Assembly (NCBI GenBank): GCA_035532475.1
Contig: DATKQY010000016.1
Span: 1-39,524, forward strand
Length of the DNA stretch: 39,524 nt
Origin: DATKQY01 sp035532475
Lineage (GTDB): Bacteria; Actinomycetota; Acidimicrobiia; Acidimicrobiales; Bog-793
Direction of reading: 5' to 3'
Under the pieces are notes generated by a model. The model searched no databases. It worked only from the letters and a program-made list of their open reading frames with translations, and was not told the DNA's origin. Each line of letters begins with the position of its first letter. The first letter of the stretch is position 1. Below, piece after piece: positions 16,023 to 24,356 of this stretch. The position numbers and the translations under genes are program-made.

Positions 16023-16895
16023 TCAGCCGTCGGCCGCTCGCGCGACGGCCTCCTGCGCCGCCCACTCCTCGAGCCGGCGGCGCTGCGCCGACGTCACCAC
16101 GTCGAAGGCCATGTTGCCGAGGAGCAGCCTGAGCGGCGGCTCCGCCTCGTCGACCAGCGCGAGCAGCGCCCGGGCGGCGCGCGCCGGATCGCCCGCCTCG
16201 CTCCCCGAGTGTCGGGCGGAGAGGGCGTCGAGGTTCGCGCCGAAGGCCTCCTCGTAGGCGGGGAGCGGGCGCCGGCGCTTGGCCGCCCGGTCCCTGAACC
16301 CCGTGCGGAAGTCGCTCGGCTCGAGGATCGTCACCTTGACCCCGAACGGCGCCACCTCGCGGGCCAGGCACTCGCTCATGCCCTCCAGCGCGAACTTGCT
16401 GGCCGAGTACATCCCGACGAGCGCGAAGCCGACCGCGCCGGCCGCCGAGCAGACCTGGACGACGTGGCCGCTCCCCTGCCGGCGCATGTAGGGCAGCACC
16501 GCCTGGGTGACCCACAGCGCGCCGAAGAAGTTCATCTCGAGCTGGGCCCTGGCCTCGGCCTCGGTGACCCCCTCGACCGCGCCGTGCAGGCCGTAGCCGG
16601 CGTTGTTCACGACGACGTCCAGCCGGCCGAACCGCTCGGCGACGCGCGCCGCCACCTCGCGCGCCGCGTCGTGGTCGGTGACGTCGAGGTCGAGCGCGAG
16701 CGCGCGGTCCGGGAAGCGCCCGACGAGACCTGCCAGCGTGCGGGCGTCCCGGGCCGTCGCTGCGACGGCGTCGCCGGCGCCGAGCGCGGCCTCGACGAAG
16801 GCGCGCCCGAGACCACGCGACGCACCGGTGACGAGCCACGTGCGCGGGCCCTCCACCGCCGCCGCGCTCGCGATGCCGGGGTCGTGGTCGGCCAT
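16023..16895 (-). CDS. Short-chain dehydrogenase/reductase
   Basis: A 290-residue classical SDR. The NAD(P)-binding motif TGASRGLG, then DLDVTD, NNAG in VVVNNAGYGLHGAVEG, N in MNFFGALWVTQAVLP, catalytic Ser in VCSAAGAVGF and the YSASK motif are all present. The C-terminal extension (LEPSDFRTGF...PAYEEAFGAN) is typical of the retinol-dehydrogenase-like subgroup often annotated as oxidoreductase. The ATG follows AGAGGAG with ideal spacing. An inverted repeat GGGTCAG-N19-CTGACCC just upstream covers the likely promoter, so a repressor may control it. Substrate unknown. Confidence 0.9.
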   Translation of the reverse strand: MADHDPGIASAAAVEGPRTWLVTGASRGLGRAFVEAALGAGDAVAATARDARTLAGLVGRFPDRALALDLDVTDHDAAREVAARVAERFGRLDVVVNNAGYGLHGAVEGVTEAEARAQLEMNFFGALWVTQAVLPYMRRQGSGHVVQVCSAAGAVGFALVGMYSASKFALEGMSECLAREVAPFGVKVTILEPSDFRTGFRDRAAKRRRPLPAYEEAFGANLDALSARHSGSEAGDPARAARALLALVDEAEPPLRLLLGNMAFDVVTSAQRRRLEEWAAQEAVARAADG

Positions 16896-16907
16896 GGTGC
16901 TCCTCTC

Positions 16908-16940
16908 GGGTCAGATCAGAAATGCTATATGACCTGACCC
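16908..16940. promoter_or_regulatory. Inverted repeat operator upstream of SDR gene
   Basis: GGGTCAG (16908-16914) and CTGACCC (16934-16940) are perfect inverted arms around an AT-rich 19-base centre that contains a TATAT/ATAGCAT -10-like sequence. It lies 13 bases upstream of the SDR start. A TetR- or MarR-type operator over the promoter is plausible. Confidence 0.5.
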
Positions 16941-17089
16941 GCGCCGCCGAGGGCGATCGCCCGCCGGGGAGATGACCTTCGTCCCTACTCGCTCGCGCCC
17001 GGCCCCCGCACGCTTGGTGCTGGGAGCAGGCCGGCTTCCCTGGTGGCGACGAAGCCGCCGGTGGCGCCGCACGGGGGAGGACGCAGACG

Positions 17090-17245
17090 ATGAGCGACGG
17101 ACAGCGGCCGGCGCGGGAGACGCCCCGGGAGCGCCACGACCGGATGGTTGAGGGGATCGACCGCCTCCTCGACGACATCGACCAGGTCCTACGGGAGACC
17201 CATGCCGTGCCGGCGGGGGCGCCGCCGGGCGCACAGGTCGCCTGA
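17090..17245 (+). CDS. Pup-like 51-residue protein without the GGQ/GGE tail
   Basis: ATG preceded by a strong GGGGGAGG ribosome binding site (17073-17080). Residues 13-36 (RERHDRMVEGIDRLLDDIDQ followed by VLRE) align well with the coiled-coil part of prokaryotic ubiquitin-like protein Pup, whose members have ERREKL....DDLLDEIDDVLEEN. Pup normally continues with FVRxYVQKGGQ or GGE, the tail joined to lysines by PafA; here the tail is HAVPAGAPPGAQVA, with no GGQ/GGE in this or another frame. No proteasome, dop or pafA gene is nearby. It may be a non-conjugating Pup paralogue that binds the Mpa/ARC coiled coil, or a chance short helix; function is inferred. Confidence 0.6.
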   Translation: MSDGQRPARETPRERHDRMVEGIDRLLDDIDQVLRETHAVPAGAPPGAQVA

Positions 17246-17377
17246 CGCCGACGCGCTGATGCCGACTCGTCGATGTCGACTCGCCGACGCCGGATCGGGC
17301 GGCAGGCGCTGCCAGCGCGGCAGCGGACGGCCCAGGAGGACGGGCCGGAGCGTCACTCCTGACCGGGCGGAGGGCCC

Positions 17378-17839
17378 TCAGCCGGCGTCGGCCGGCGGGG
17401 CGGGGTCCGCGCCGGCCGACGGCTCCCACAGCCCGGGATCCACCTGGCGCAGCAGGATCCGCATGCCCTCGCGCGACGAGAACGTCCCGATCGGCCTTCC
17501 CGCCTCGTCGCAGACGAGCAGGTGCCGGATCCCGTGGTCCAACATGACGGCGACCGCCTCGGCGAGCGGCATCGAGGCGGCGACCATCACCGGGTGCCGC
17601 GTCGCCAGCTCCCCGGCCGAGCCCGTCGTCGACCGGCCACCGGCGAGCGCCCCGACGAGGTCGCGTTCTGTCACGACGGCGGGCTCGGACAAGTCGACGA
17701 CCGCCAGGGACACGCCGTGCTCACGGAGCAGGCGCGCCACCTCCACGAGCGACGTCTCCGGCGCGACGTGCACCGGTGGGAGCAGGTGGAGCCGCCCCAC
17801 CGGAGAGTCGGGACCCGCCAGCGCGCTCGTCCTTCTCAT
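17378..17839 (-). CDS. CBS-pair regulatory protein
   Basis: A 153-residue protein made of two CBS domains (Bateman module). The first spans about residues 20-70 (PPVHVAPETSLVEVARLLRE, then HGVSLAVVD..EPAVVTERDLVGAL), the second about 80-135 (HPVMVAASMPLAEAVAVMLD, HGIRHLLVCDEAGRPIGTFSSREGM). Such proteins bind adenosine nucleotides and transmit energy state to partners; no partner domain is attached. It begins 83 bases after the start-side end of nothing else on its strand: the large fusion gene ends upstream of it at 17923, so both could be on one transcript. Confidence 0.88.
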   Translation of the reverse strand: MRRTSALAGPDSPVGRLHLLPPVHVAPETSLVEVARLLREHGVSLAVVDLSEPAVVTERDLVGALAGGRSTTGSAGELATRHPVMVAASMPLAEAVAVMLDHGIRHLLVCDEAGRPIGTFSSREGMRILLRQVDPGLWEPSAGADPAPPADAG

Positions 17840-17922
17840 GCCCCCACGTTGACCTCCACGGCGGTGGCCGCCCAGGGGCGAAGGTCCTCGCCGGGACGTG
17901 CCCCGCCCGGAGACGCCCCCGT

Positions 17923-20778
17923 TCAGCCCCCGCCCCCGCCGGCCCCCGCCGGGCGGGGGCCGAGGAGGACCGCGAGGCGCCGGCGGGCCTCGTCGCGGAG
18001 CGCGACGCGCGCCTCGAGGTCGTCCCCCTCGGGCTGGATCGCCTCGCCGATCACCACCCGGATGCCGCCGCGGCGCAGGCGGCGCGACCCGGGGCGCAGG
18101 ACGTCACGGGTGCCACGGATCCCGACGGGGACGACCGGGCAGCGGGCCGCGGACGCGACGGCGAACGCGCCGAGCCGGAACGGCCGGAGGGCCGGCGTCC
18201 GCGCGAGCCCGCCCTCTGGGAACGCGATCAGGCGCGCGCCGTGCTCGAGCTCGGAAGCGAGCCCGGCCAGCTCCGCCACGCTGTGCTCGGCCGAGCCACG
18301 GTGGACGAAGACACAGCCGATCCGGCGGAGGAACGAACCGACGAGACGTTGTTCGCCGAACTCGCTGCCGACCATGAAGATCGCCGGGCTGGCGAGCACC
18401 CGGATGAGCAACGCGCCGTCGATGAAGCTCGCGTGGTTGGCGACGACGACGCACGGCCGGGGCAGGGCGGCGGGATCGCCTTCGACGGCGAGCCCGAGGC
18501 CCGTCAGCCGCCGGAGCACCTCGATGGCCCGGCAGGTGAGCGCCCAGCGCGCCGCGACGCTCCGCCGGACGGCCACCGCCACCCACAACGGACCGCAGAC
18601 CAGCCCGACCGACGCCCAGACGTAGGCGGCGTAGCCGAGCTCGCCACCGGAGCGGACACGTCTGCGGACGCTCGCCCAGGCGGCGGCGCACGCCAGCCCC
18701 GCCAGCTGGACGGCGGCCCGCCGGGGCGCCACGTCGAGGCGGCCGCGCTCGTAGCGTCGGCGCATCGCGTCACGCCGCAGCTTGCGGTTGGCCGTGCGGA
18801 GCACCGCGCCCCGCCGGACGAGGACGACGTCGTCGGGCGGCGTGTCGAGCAGGTCGACGGTCATCGAGACGATCGCGGCGCGAAGCGCCCTGCGGCCCTC
18901 CTCGCCAGCGAGGTCCGACTCGGCGACGACGACCAGGCGTTCGGTCTGAAGCGCCGGGTCCGTGCTGGCGAAGACGGCGACGCCGCCCGCGAGGACGCCG
19001 TCGAGCTCGCCGACGGCGCGTTCCAGCTCGGCCGGGTGCAGGTTGCGCCCGGCCCTGATGACGATGTCCTTCTCCCGGCCGGTGAGGAACAGCTCGCCGT
19101 CGGCCGTGTACGCGAGGTCGCCGGTCCGAAGCCACGTCCCGTCGAACAGCTGGGCCGTCGCCACCTCGTTGTTGAGATACCCGCTCGTCGCCGAGGGCCC
19201 GCGGAACTCCAGGCTGCCCTCGCGGCGCGCGCCGAGCTCGAGCCCTGCGCTGTCGACGATCCGGACCTCGTAGCCGCCGATCGGCAGCCCGCTCCCGACG
19301 AGGCGCATCGCGGTCGGCGCGTCGGCGGCGGCGGGGAGCGCGCGGCCCGAGCGGACGAAGAGCTCGCGCTCGATCACGTCGATGACGGGACCCCGGCCGA
19401 GCGGCGGGAAGGTGACCCCGAGCCCCGCCTCGGCGAGACCGTACGCGGGCGCCATCGCCTCGCGCCGGAACCCGTACGGCCCGAAGCGGCGGCAGAAGCG
19501 GTCGATCGTCTCCGGGCTCACCGGCTCCGCCCCGTTGAACGCGACGCGCCATCTGGAGAGGTCGACGCCTTCGATCTCGGCGTCGGTGATGCGGTCGACG
19601 CACAGCTGGTAGGCGAAGTTCGGCGCCGCCGACAAGGTGCCGCCGAACTCGGTCATCGCCCGCAGCCACCTGGCGGGGCGGGAGAGGAAGGCGAGCGGCG
19701 ACATGACGACGGAGGAGAAGCCGAGCACGAAGCCGGCCAGCCAGGCACCGATCAGCCCCATGTCGTGGTAGAGGGGGAGCCAGCTCACGAAGACGTCTGA
19801 CGGGCTGGTCTCCGCCGCCGCCCCCATCGCCCGGATGTTGGCGAGGAGCTGGCGGTGGGTGAGCACCACCCCCTTCGGGTCCCCCGTGCTCCCCGAGGTG
19901 TACTGGACGAACACCGTGTCGTCGGCGTTCGCCGCCCACGTCGGAGCGTCCGGGCGCACGCCCGGCGCGCGCGCCGCGACCTCCCCCACGGTGACGACGG
20001 CGCGTAGCGACGGGACGCGAGGCGACAACATCCTCGCCACGACGCGCGCCTCGGGGAAGGACACGAGCGCCACCGCGTGCGCGTCGGTCAGGACCCGGGC
20101 CTGGCGGGGGACGTGCTCCCCGACGTCGGCGACGCGGGCCGGCGGGTAGATCGGGACCGGCACGGCGCCCGCCATCACGGTCCCGAGGAACGCGACGAAG
20201 TACTCACGGCCGCTCGGCAACATGATGGCGACCTGCTCGCCGGGCTCGGCCAGGCCGGAGAGGCCCCGGGCGAAGTCCCCGGCCCGTCCGGCCAGCTCGG
20301 CGTAGGTCAGCGTCTCGATGGCGCCCTCGGGACCCTCGGCGAGCAGTCGGAGCGCCACGCGGTCGGGCTCGTGGTCGAGGTGCCACGTCACGGCGTCGAG
20401 CAGCGCCTCGGCCCCGTCGGGCGTCGCGGCCGCCGAGCTCGGCGGCGCGGGCCCGGGCCGGGCCGGCGGGCGCGCACCGGGACGCCCGGGGTGCTCGGCC
20501 CCCGCGGCGAGCACCGCGTCGACCCAATCCTCGACCCTCACCGCGCTCGACAGGAGCCCGTCGGCGAGCGAGACGCCGAAGGCGTCCTCCAGGCGGTCCC
20601 GCAGCTCCACGACGGCGAGGCTGTCGAGGCCGAGGTCGCGCACGAGGTCGCTCGCCGGCCGGACGCGCGGCACGGGCGAGATGCGCAGCGCGGCCAGGAG
20701 CTCGGCGACCTCGCCGACCAGCCGCTGCTGCACGTCGTCGTGCGCGCTGACGTCGTCCACGTCCCGATCCTGCGCCAC
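17923..20778 (-). CDS. ACP / acyl-AMP ligase / PlsC acyltransferase fusion
   Basis: A 951-residue protein with GTG start. Residues 1-90 are an acyl carrier domain with the phosphopantetheine serine in DLGLDSLAVVEL (S53). Residues about 125-680 are an adenylate-forming fatty acyl-AMP ligase: YTSGSTGDPKGVVLTH near 292-307, SWLPLYHDMGLIG (typical of FAAL), AYGLAEAGLG, GYEVRIVDSAG, LRTGDLAY and GREKDIVIRAGRN. Hydrophobic segments near 700-750 suggest membrane contact. Residues about 760-930 are a PlsC-type acyltransferase: NHASFIDG near 781 and FPEGG near 853. I infer that a fatty acid is activated, loaded on the internal carrier and moved to a lysolipid. The arrangement resembles Aas (acyltransferase plus acyl-ACP synthetase) but in opposite order and with its own carrier. 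Confidence 0.9.
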   Translation of the reverse strand: MAQDRDVDDVSAHDDVQQRLVGEVAELLAALRISPVPRVRPASDLVRDLGLDSLAVVELRDRLEDAFGVSLADGLLSSAVRVEDWVDAVLAAGAEHPGRPGARPPARPGPAPPSSAAATPDGAEALLDAVTWHLDHEPDRVALRLLAEGPEGAIETLTYAELAGRAGDFARGLSGLAEPGEQVAIMLPSGREYFVAFLGTVMAGAVPVPIYPPARVADVGEHVPRQARVLTDAHAVALVSFPEARVVARMLSPRVPSLRAVVTVGEVAARAPGVRPDAPTWAANADDTVFVQYTSGSTGDPKGVVLTHRQLLANIRAMGAAAETSPSDVFVSWLPLYHDMGLIGAWLAGFVLGFSSVVMSPLAFLSRPARWLRAMTEFGGTLSAAPNFAYQLCVDRITDAEIEGVDLSRWRVAFNGAEPVSPETIDRFCRRFGPYGFRREAMAPAYGLAEAGLGVTFPPLGRGPVIDVIERELFVRSGRALPAAADAPTAMRLVGSGLPIGGYEVRIVDSAGLELGARREGSLEFRGPSATSGYLNNEVATAQLFDGTWLRTGDLAYTADGELFLTGREKDIVIRAGRNLHPAELERAVGELDGVLAGGVAVFASTDPALQTERLVVVAESDLAGEEGRRALRAAIVSMTVDLLDTPPDDVVLVRRGAVLRTANRKLRRDAMRRRYERGRLDVAPRRAAVQLAGLACAAAWASVRRRVRSGGELGYAAYVWASVGLVCGPLWVAVAVRRSVAARWALTCRAIEVLRRLTGLGLAVEGDPAALPRPCVVVANHASFIDGALLIRVLASPAIFMVGSEFGEQRLVGSFLRRIGCVFVHRGSAEHSVAELAGLASELEHGARLIAFPEGGLARTPALRPFRLGAFAVASAARCPVVPVGIRGTRDVLRPGSRRLRRGGIRVVIGEAIQPEGDDLEARVALRDEARRRLAVLLGPRPAGAGGGGG

Positions 20779-20943
20779 GCAGGCCCCGCCCGCCAGGGCT
20801 GGACGTCACGGCCCGGTGCGGTGCGGTCTGTGGGTGCGGTCCCCGCCCTAACAGAACCCTCAGATGTCCCACACGGGTTTCTCAATCCGCTGTGGTGGCA
20901 TGAGCAGCGACGTCCCAAGCGTCGAGAAGAAGGAGTGGGTCTC

Positions 20944-21090
20944 GTGAACCTGTTGGTCAACGCCCTCTGGCTCGCAGTACCGACCGTCTTCGTGCTCGTC
21001 GTCGCCGCTGGCCTGATCCGGCCGGGCCGGGAGCACGCCACCGTGCGCACGCGCCCCACCGAGGAGCACGCGAGCCACCTCCCGCGTTGA
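20944..21090 (+). CDS. Small single-pass membrane protein (48 residues)
   Basis: GTG start 8 bases after AAGGAG (20930-20935). The sequence begins VNLLVNALWLAVPTVFVLVV and continues AAGLIRPGREHATVR: one hydrophobic helix followed by a charged tail. I recognise no family. A 15-codon open frame (20900-20947, MSSDVPSVEKKEWVS) ends with TGA overlapping this GTG start, so it could be a coupled leader peptide, but it lacks a clear ribosome binding site. The gene lies between the fusion gene (divergent) and the sigma factor (convergent). Confidence 0.5.
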   Translation: MNLLVNALWLAVPTVFVLVVAAGLIRPGREHATVRTRPTEEHASHLPR

Positions 21091-21179
21091 GGATCCGGCG
21101 CGCGCCAATCGTGCGCGGCGCCGCACCGCCGCAGCCCCGCCCGTACGGCGCGGCATCGGCCACGCCGTCGCGCGACTAG

Positions 21180-21956
21180 CTAGAAGCGGACGAGCTCCCG
21201 CCTCGGCATCCAGCCGCTCCGCTGCATCTGCTCGCGGAGAACGGCGATCGCCCGGGCCTCGAGCTGGGAGACGCGGCAGTTCGTGACGCCGAGGATCTCG
21301 CCGATCTCGGACTGGGTCCGGTGCTCGGTCATGCGCATGTCGAGCACCTGGCGCTGGCGATCGGTCAAGCCGGCGAACGCGTCCTGCAGCGCTGCCCGGC
21401 GCGCCGCGGCGATGCAGCGGTGCTCGGGGCCCTCGACGGGATCTCCCGCCAGTCGCTCCTCGAGCGGCTGCGCGTCGTCGGAAGCGTCGGAAGACTGGCC
21501 GGCGGCGTTGAGCGAGAGCAGCTGGGCCGTCGGCAGCGCCAGGGCGACCGAGCGCGACGCCCGCTCGCCTGCACCCATCTCGGCGAGCACCTCACGGCGT
21601 TCCGGCGTGCGGCCGGCGCTCGCGGTCAGGGCCTCGGACGCCTTCGTGAAGGCCACGACCCGGCGCCTCGTCGCTCGTGGGAGCCAGTCCAGGCGCCGCA
21701 GCTCGTCGAAGATGGCGCCGCGGATGCGGAGGACGGCGTAGCCGGGGAAACGGGAGGGCGGCGAGCCGGCGTCGAAGCGGGCGATCGCGTCCATCAGGCC
21801 GAACACCCCGTAGCTCTCGAGGTCGCCCGGCTCGTGGTGCGTCCGTACCTTGGCGGGCACGCCGTGCACCGCTCGAGCGACGAGCGGCAGGTACTCGGTC
21901 AACAACGCGTTGCGCGTCCCCGTGCTCGGCTCCGACCGGTGCTGCTGCCACAGCAC
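21180..21956 (-). CDS. FliA/WhiG-type RNA polymerase sigma factor
   Basis: About 258 residues from GTG 21956, placed so that region 2 begins soon after the start (LWQQHRSE..TRNALLTEYLP, LVARAVH). Region 2 has GDLESYGVFGLMDAIARFD and FPGYAVLRIRGAIFDELRRLDW, region 3 has RTPERREVLAEMG and region 4 has LTDRQRQVLDMRMTEHRTQS with the helix-turn-helix EIGEILGVTNCRVSQLEARA. This is the sigma-28 (FliA/WhiG) layout, which in Actinomycetota serves development or motility. The same frame stays open to ATG 22145, giving a 321-residue form with a low-complexity extension. No anti-sigma factor or flagellar gene is visible, so its regulon is unknown. Confidence 0.9.
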   Translation of the reverse strand: MLWQQHRSEPSTGTRNALLTEYLPLVARAVHGVPAKVRTHHEPGDLESYGVFGLMDAIARFDAGSPPSRFPGYAVLRIRGAIFDELRRLDWLPRATRRRVVAFTKASEALTASAGRTPERREVLAEMGAGERASRSVALALPTAQLLSLNAAGQSSDASDDAQPLEERLAGDPVEGPEHRCIAAARRAALQDAFAGLTDRQRQVLDMRMTEHRTQSEIGEILGVTNCRVSQLEARAIAVLREQMQRSGWMPRRELVRF

Positions 21957-22340
21957 GCTCCGCCGCTCGTCACGGCCGTCGTCAGACGCTCGCGGCGCCC
22001 GCGCCGGCTGGTTCCCTCGGACCGCCCGAGGTGCTGCTCGAGAAGGCGAAGCTGCTCGTCGGATCGTTTCGGTCGCCACTGTGGTCCCATCTGTGCACGC
22101 ACGACCTTGCCGATCGGCCGGTCGCCTCCGGGGCGACGGCACCATCTAGGCATCTGGAGCGGGCCGCCCGTAGAGGACACGGTCCCACATCCCCGGGCCG
22201 ATAGTCCTTCGACCTGGGATTTCGCGTGGTGAATTGGCGTCCGTCGCATCGAGATGTGCTGAGGACGCGCGCCCCGACCGACACGGCCCAGCCTCGCCGG
22301 AGGGCGCGACGCCCTCCCCGACCGACCCGACGGCGCGTTC

Positions 22341-22391
22341 CTACCGGACCCGCCGGCCTACTGGACCTGCCGGCCTACTGGACCCGCTGGC
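22341..22391 (+). repeat. Three tandem 17-bp repeats at the end of the PPOX gene
   Basis: Three units of CTACYGGACCYGCCGGC type occupy 22341-22357, 22358-22374 and 22375-22391, with the third changed at one base (CTGGC). The third unit supplies the stop codon and last codons of the minus-strand PPOX gene; each unit contains the same CTA that is its stop. The repeats could arise by local duplication of the gene's end. The rest of the gap between sigma factor and repeat (22146-22340) shows no gene. Confidence 0.85.
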
Positions 22392-22758
22392 GCTCGGGGG
22401 TGATCTGCAAGATGACGCGCTCGCTCTGGATCTCCGGGGCGTAGGGACCGCCCGTGTACTTCTGGCTGAGGCGGTCGATGTGCGAGCGCGCCTCGTCGCC
22501 GCGCACGGTCCCGGTGACCCGGCCCCGCACCTCGGCGTAGTGGTAGGGGTTCTCGCCGTCGAAGATGGCGACGGTCACCCGCGGGTCGCGGCCGACGTTC
22601 TTGAACTTCTGCCGGTGCACCTCGGTGTTGATCAGCACGTGCTCGTCGTCGGCGTCCACCCACATGATCTGGGTCTGGGGCTGGCCGTCGGGCATCAAGG
22701 TGGTGAGCGCAGCGAAGTTCCTGGCCTGCGCGAGTGACTTCACGTTGTCGTCAAGCAT
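22375..22758 (-). CDS. PPOX-class F420-dependent-type oxidoreductase
   Basis: A 127-residue split-barrel protein of the pyridoxamine-phosphate-oxidase-like superfamily. Features are FAALTTLMPDGQPQTQIMWV, HVLINTEVHRQKFKNVGRDP, RVTVAIFDGENPYHYAEVRG, GDEARSHIDRLSQKYTGG and a short C-terminus. These match the actinobacterial F420-binding PPOX enzymes, which reduce or oxidise small substrates; the exact substrate is unknown. A TAGGCT element ends six bases before the ATG, suggesting a leaderless transcript in addition to read-through from the YlxP gene 64 bases upstream. Confidence 0.9.
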   Translation of the reverse strand: MLDDNVKSLAQARNFAALTTLMPDGQPQTQIMWVDADDEHVLINTEVHRQKFKNVGRDPRVTVAIFDGENPYHYAEVRGRVTGTVRGDEARSHIDRLSQKYTGGPYAPEIQSERVILQITPERQRVQ

Positions 22759-22822
22759 GGGGCGAGCCTACCGAGCGGCCGGCGCACGGACCTGCCCCGC
22801 CGCCAGGGCGAGCCGGCGGTCG

Positions 22823-23122
22823 TCAGCCGTCGAGCTCCAGCCAGTGGCGGGTGCAGGAGAGGACGTCGACCTCCGGGTGCGACCACACGAACCGCTCGAC
22901 CCGATCGAGGATCGCCTCCACGTGGGCCGCGTCGGCGCCGACGGCGGCGAAGCCGAGCCCGGCGCGCTGCCAGAGGTCCTGGCTGTCGACCTCGGCGGCC
23001 GCCACTGCGTAGCGGCGCTTCGCCGTGTCGAGCAGGTGGCGCACGACGGCCCGCTTGGACTTGAGCGATCCGGAGTCCCTGATGTGCAGCTCGACGAGGA
23101 GCGCCGCGACCACCACCTCCAC
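22823..23122 (-). CDS. ylxP: DUF503/YlxP-like protein
   Basis: A 99-residue protein that covers the complete DUF503 family: VVVAALLVELHIRDSGSLKS, KRAVVRHLLDTAKRRYAVAA, AEVDSQDLWQRAGLGFAAVG, then HVEAILDRVERFV. YlxP usually lies beside rbfA, infB and nusA and is thought to help ribosome maturation; here it is separated from them. It sits between an HpnB-type glycosyltransferase (52 bases upstream) and the PPOX gene (64 bases downstream), probably in one transcript. Start is GTG. The gene symbol rests on family resemblance only. Confidence 0.85.
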   Translation of the reverse strand: MEVVVAALLVELHIRDSGSLKSKRAVVRHLLDTAKRRYAVAAAEVDSQDLWQRAGLGFAAVGADAAHVEAILDRVERFVWSHPEVDVLSCTRHWLELDG

Positions 23123-23174
23123 AGCCTGCCCGCGACGCGGCGGTCGTGGACGGCGGCGAGCTCGACGGGCGGGC

Positions 23175-24356
23175 TCAGGCCGGCCCGGCGACGGGGCGTC
23201 CGCGCCAGGAGCCGGCGCGCCCGCGCCAGTGGCGCAGCGCGGAGTCGCCGGTCATCGCCCCGTAGAGCAGGCCGACCGCCGGGAGCGCGAGGGCCCGCCA
23301 GGGGGCGAGCCCGTAGTAGCGGAGCATCGGCACCTCGCTCGCCGCCAGGATGAGCCACGCCGCCGCCCCGGCGCCGAGCGCCCAGGCGCCGCCCGATCCC
23401 CATGTCATGGCGCCGAGGATGACCGCTGCCGGCGGGACGGCGAAGAGCAGGAGCAGGCCGGCGAGCGTTCCCGCTAACAGCAGCGGCGAGCGCCGGAGCT
23501 GCGTGTAGGCGCTGCGGGCCACCATGTCCCAGAGATCGCCGAGGCGCGGGTAGGCACGGAGGCTCCGCACCTCGCCGTGCAGGCCGAGCCAGAGCCGCGC
23601 CGCGCCCCCGCGCGCCCGGCGGGCCACCGCGGCTGCCAGGCTCACGTCGTCGATCAGGGCCCCCTTGATCGCCTCCAGGCCGCCGGACTCCTCGAGCGCG
23701 TCCCGCCGCACGAGCAGGCAGCCGCCCGCCGCGGCAGCCGTCCGTCGCGCCGGGGAGTTGACCCAGCGGAACGGGTACAAGAGCGCGAAGAGGTAGACGA
23801 ACGCCGGGACGACGAGCCGCTCCCAGCCGCCCTCGCAGCGCAGTCTCGCCATGACGGAGACGAGGTCGCGGTCGTCGGCGACGGCGAGCGCCACGAGGCG
23901 ACTGACCGAGTCGGGGCCGTGGGTGATGTCGGCATCGCTGAGCAGGAGGTACTCGCTCGGCGGCGCGGCGGCCACCCCGCACGCGAGCGCCCAGACCTTG
24001 CCCGCCCACCCCGGCGGAGGATCGCTGCCCCCGACGACGTCGAGCGCCCGGCCGGCCCCGCGGGCGAGCTCTCGGGCGAGGCGGCCCGTGCCGTCGCTGC
24101 TCCGGTCGTCGACGAGGACCACCGACAAGGCTCCCGGGTACTCCTGGGCGAGCAGCGTCGGCAGGGTGCGCGGCAGCAGCTCGGCCTCGTCGCGGGCCGG
24201 CACGACGACCACGACCGACGGATGCGGCCCGGGCGGTGTCCCCGGCGGCAGGCGCACGGCCGTGGTCCAGAACCGGCCGCGCAGGAACGCGTTCACGCAC
24301 CAGGCCACGAGGGAGGCCGACGACGCGGCCGCCAGGACGACCGTCACCGTGCTCAC
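23175..24356 (-). CDS. Hopene-associated glycosyltransferase-like protein (HpnB type)
   Basis: A 393-residue membrane GT2 enzyme. GTG 24356 starts an N-terminal helix (VSTVTVVLAAASSASLVAWC). The GT-A domain follows: VVVVVPARDEAELLPRTLP, VVLVDDRSSDGTG, LLLSDADITH (DxD), GGCLLVRRDAL and LIDDVSLAAAVARR. Four to five further membrane segments fill the C-terminal third. The order and the WAGKVWAL motif match HpnB, found in hopanoid clusters, where its sugar acceptor is not settled. No hopanoid synthesis genes are in the window, so the role may differ. It heads the run with YlxP and PPOX genes. Confidence 0.88.
   Translation of the reverse strand: MSTVTVVLAAASSASLVAWCVNAFLRGRFWTTAVRLPPGTPPGPHPSVVVVVPARDEAELLPRTLPTLLAQEYPGALSVVLVDDRSSDGTGRLARELARGAGRALDVVGGSDPPPGWAGKVWALACGVAAAPPSEYLLLSDADITHGPDSVSRLVALAVADDRDLVSVMARLRCEGGWERLVVPAFVYLFALLYPFRWVNSPARRTAAAAGGCLLVRRDALEESGGLEAIKGALIDDVSLAAAVARRARGGAARLWLGLHGEVRSLRAYPRLGDLWDMVARSAYTQLRRSPLLLAGTLAGLLLLFAVPPAAVILGAMTWGSGGAWALGAGAAAWLILAASEVPMLRYYGLAPWRALALPAVGLLYGAMTGDSALRHWRGRAGSWRGRPVAGPA

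Noticed and set aside
17190..17245. A frameshift hiding a GGQ/GGE tail in the Pup-like gene
   Set aside because: The other two frames of the 3' part do not encode GGQ or GGE before a stop.
17776..19800. 674-codon plus-strand open frame
   Set aside because: Antisense of the ACP/ligase/PlsC gene, whose domains are unmistakable.
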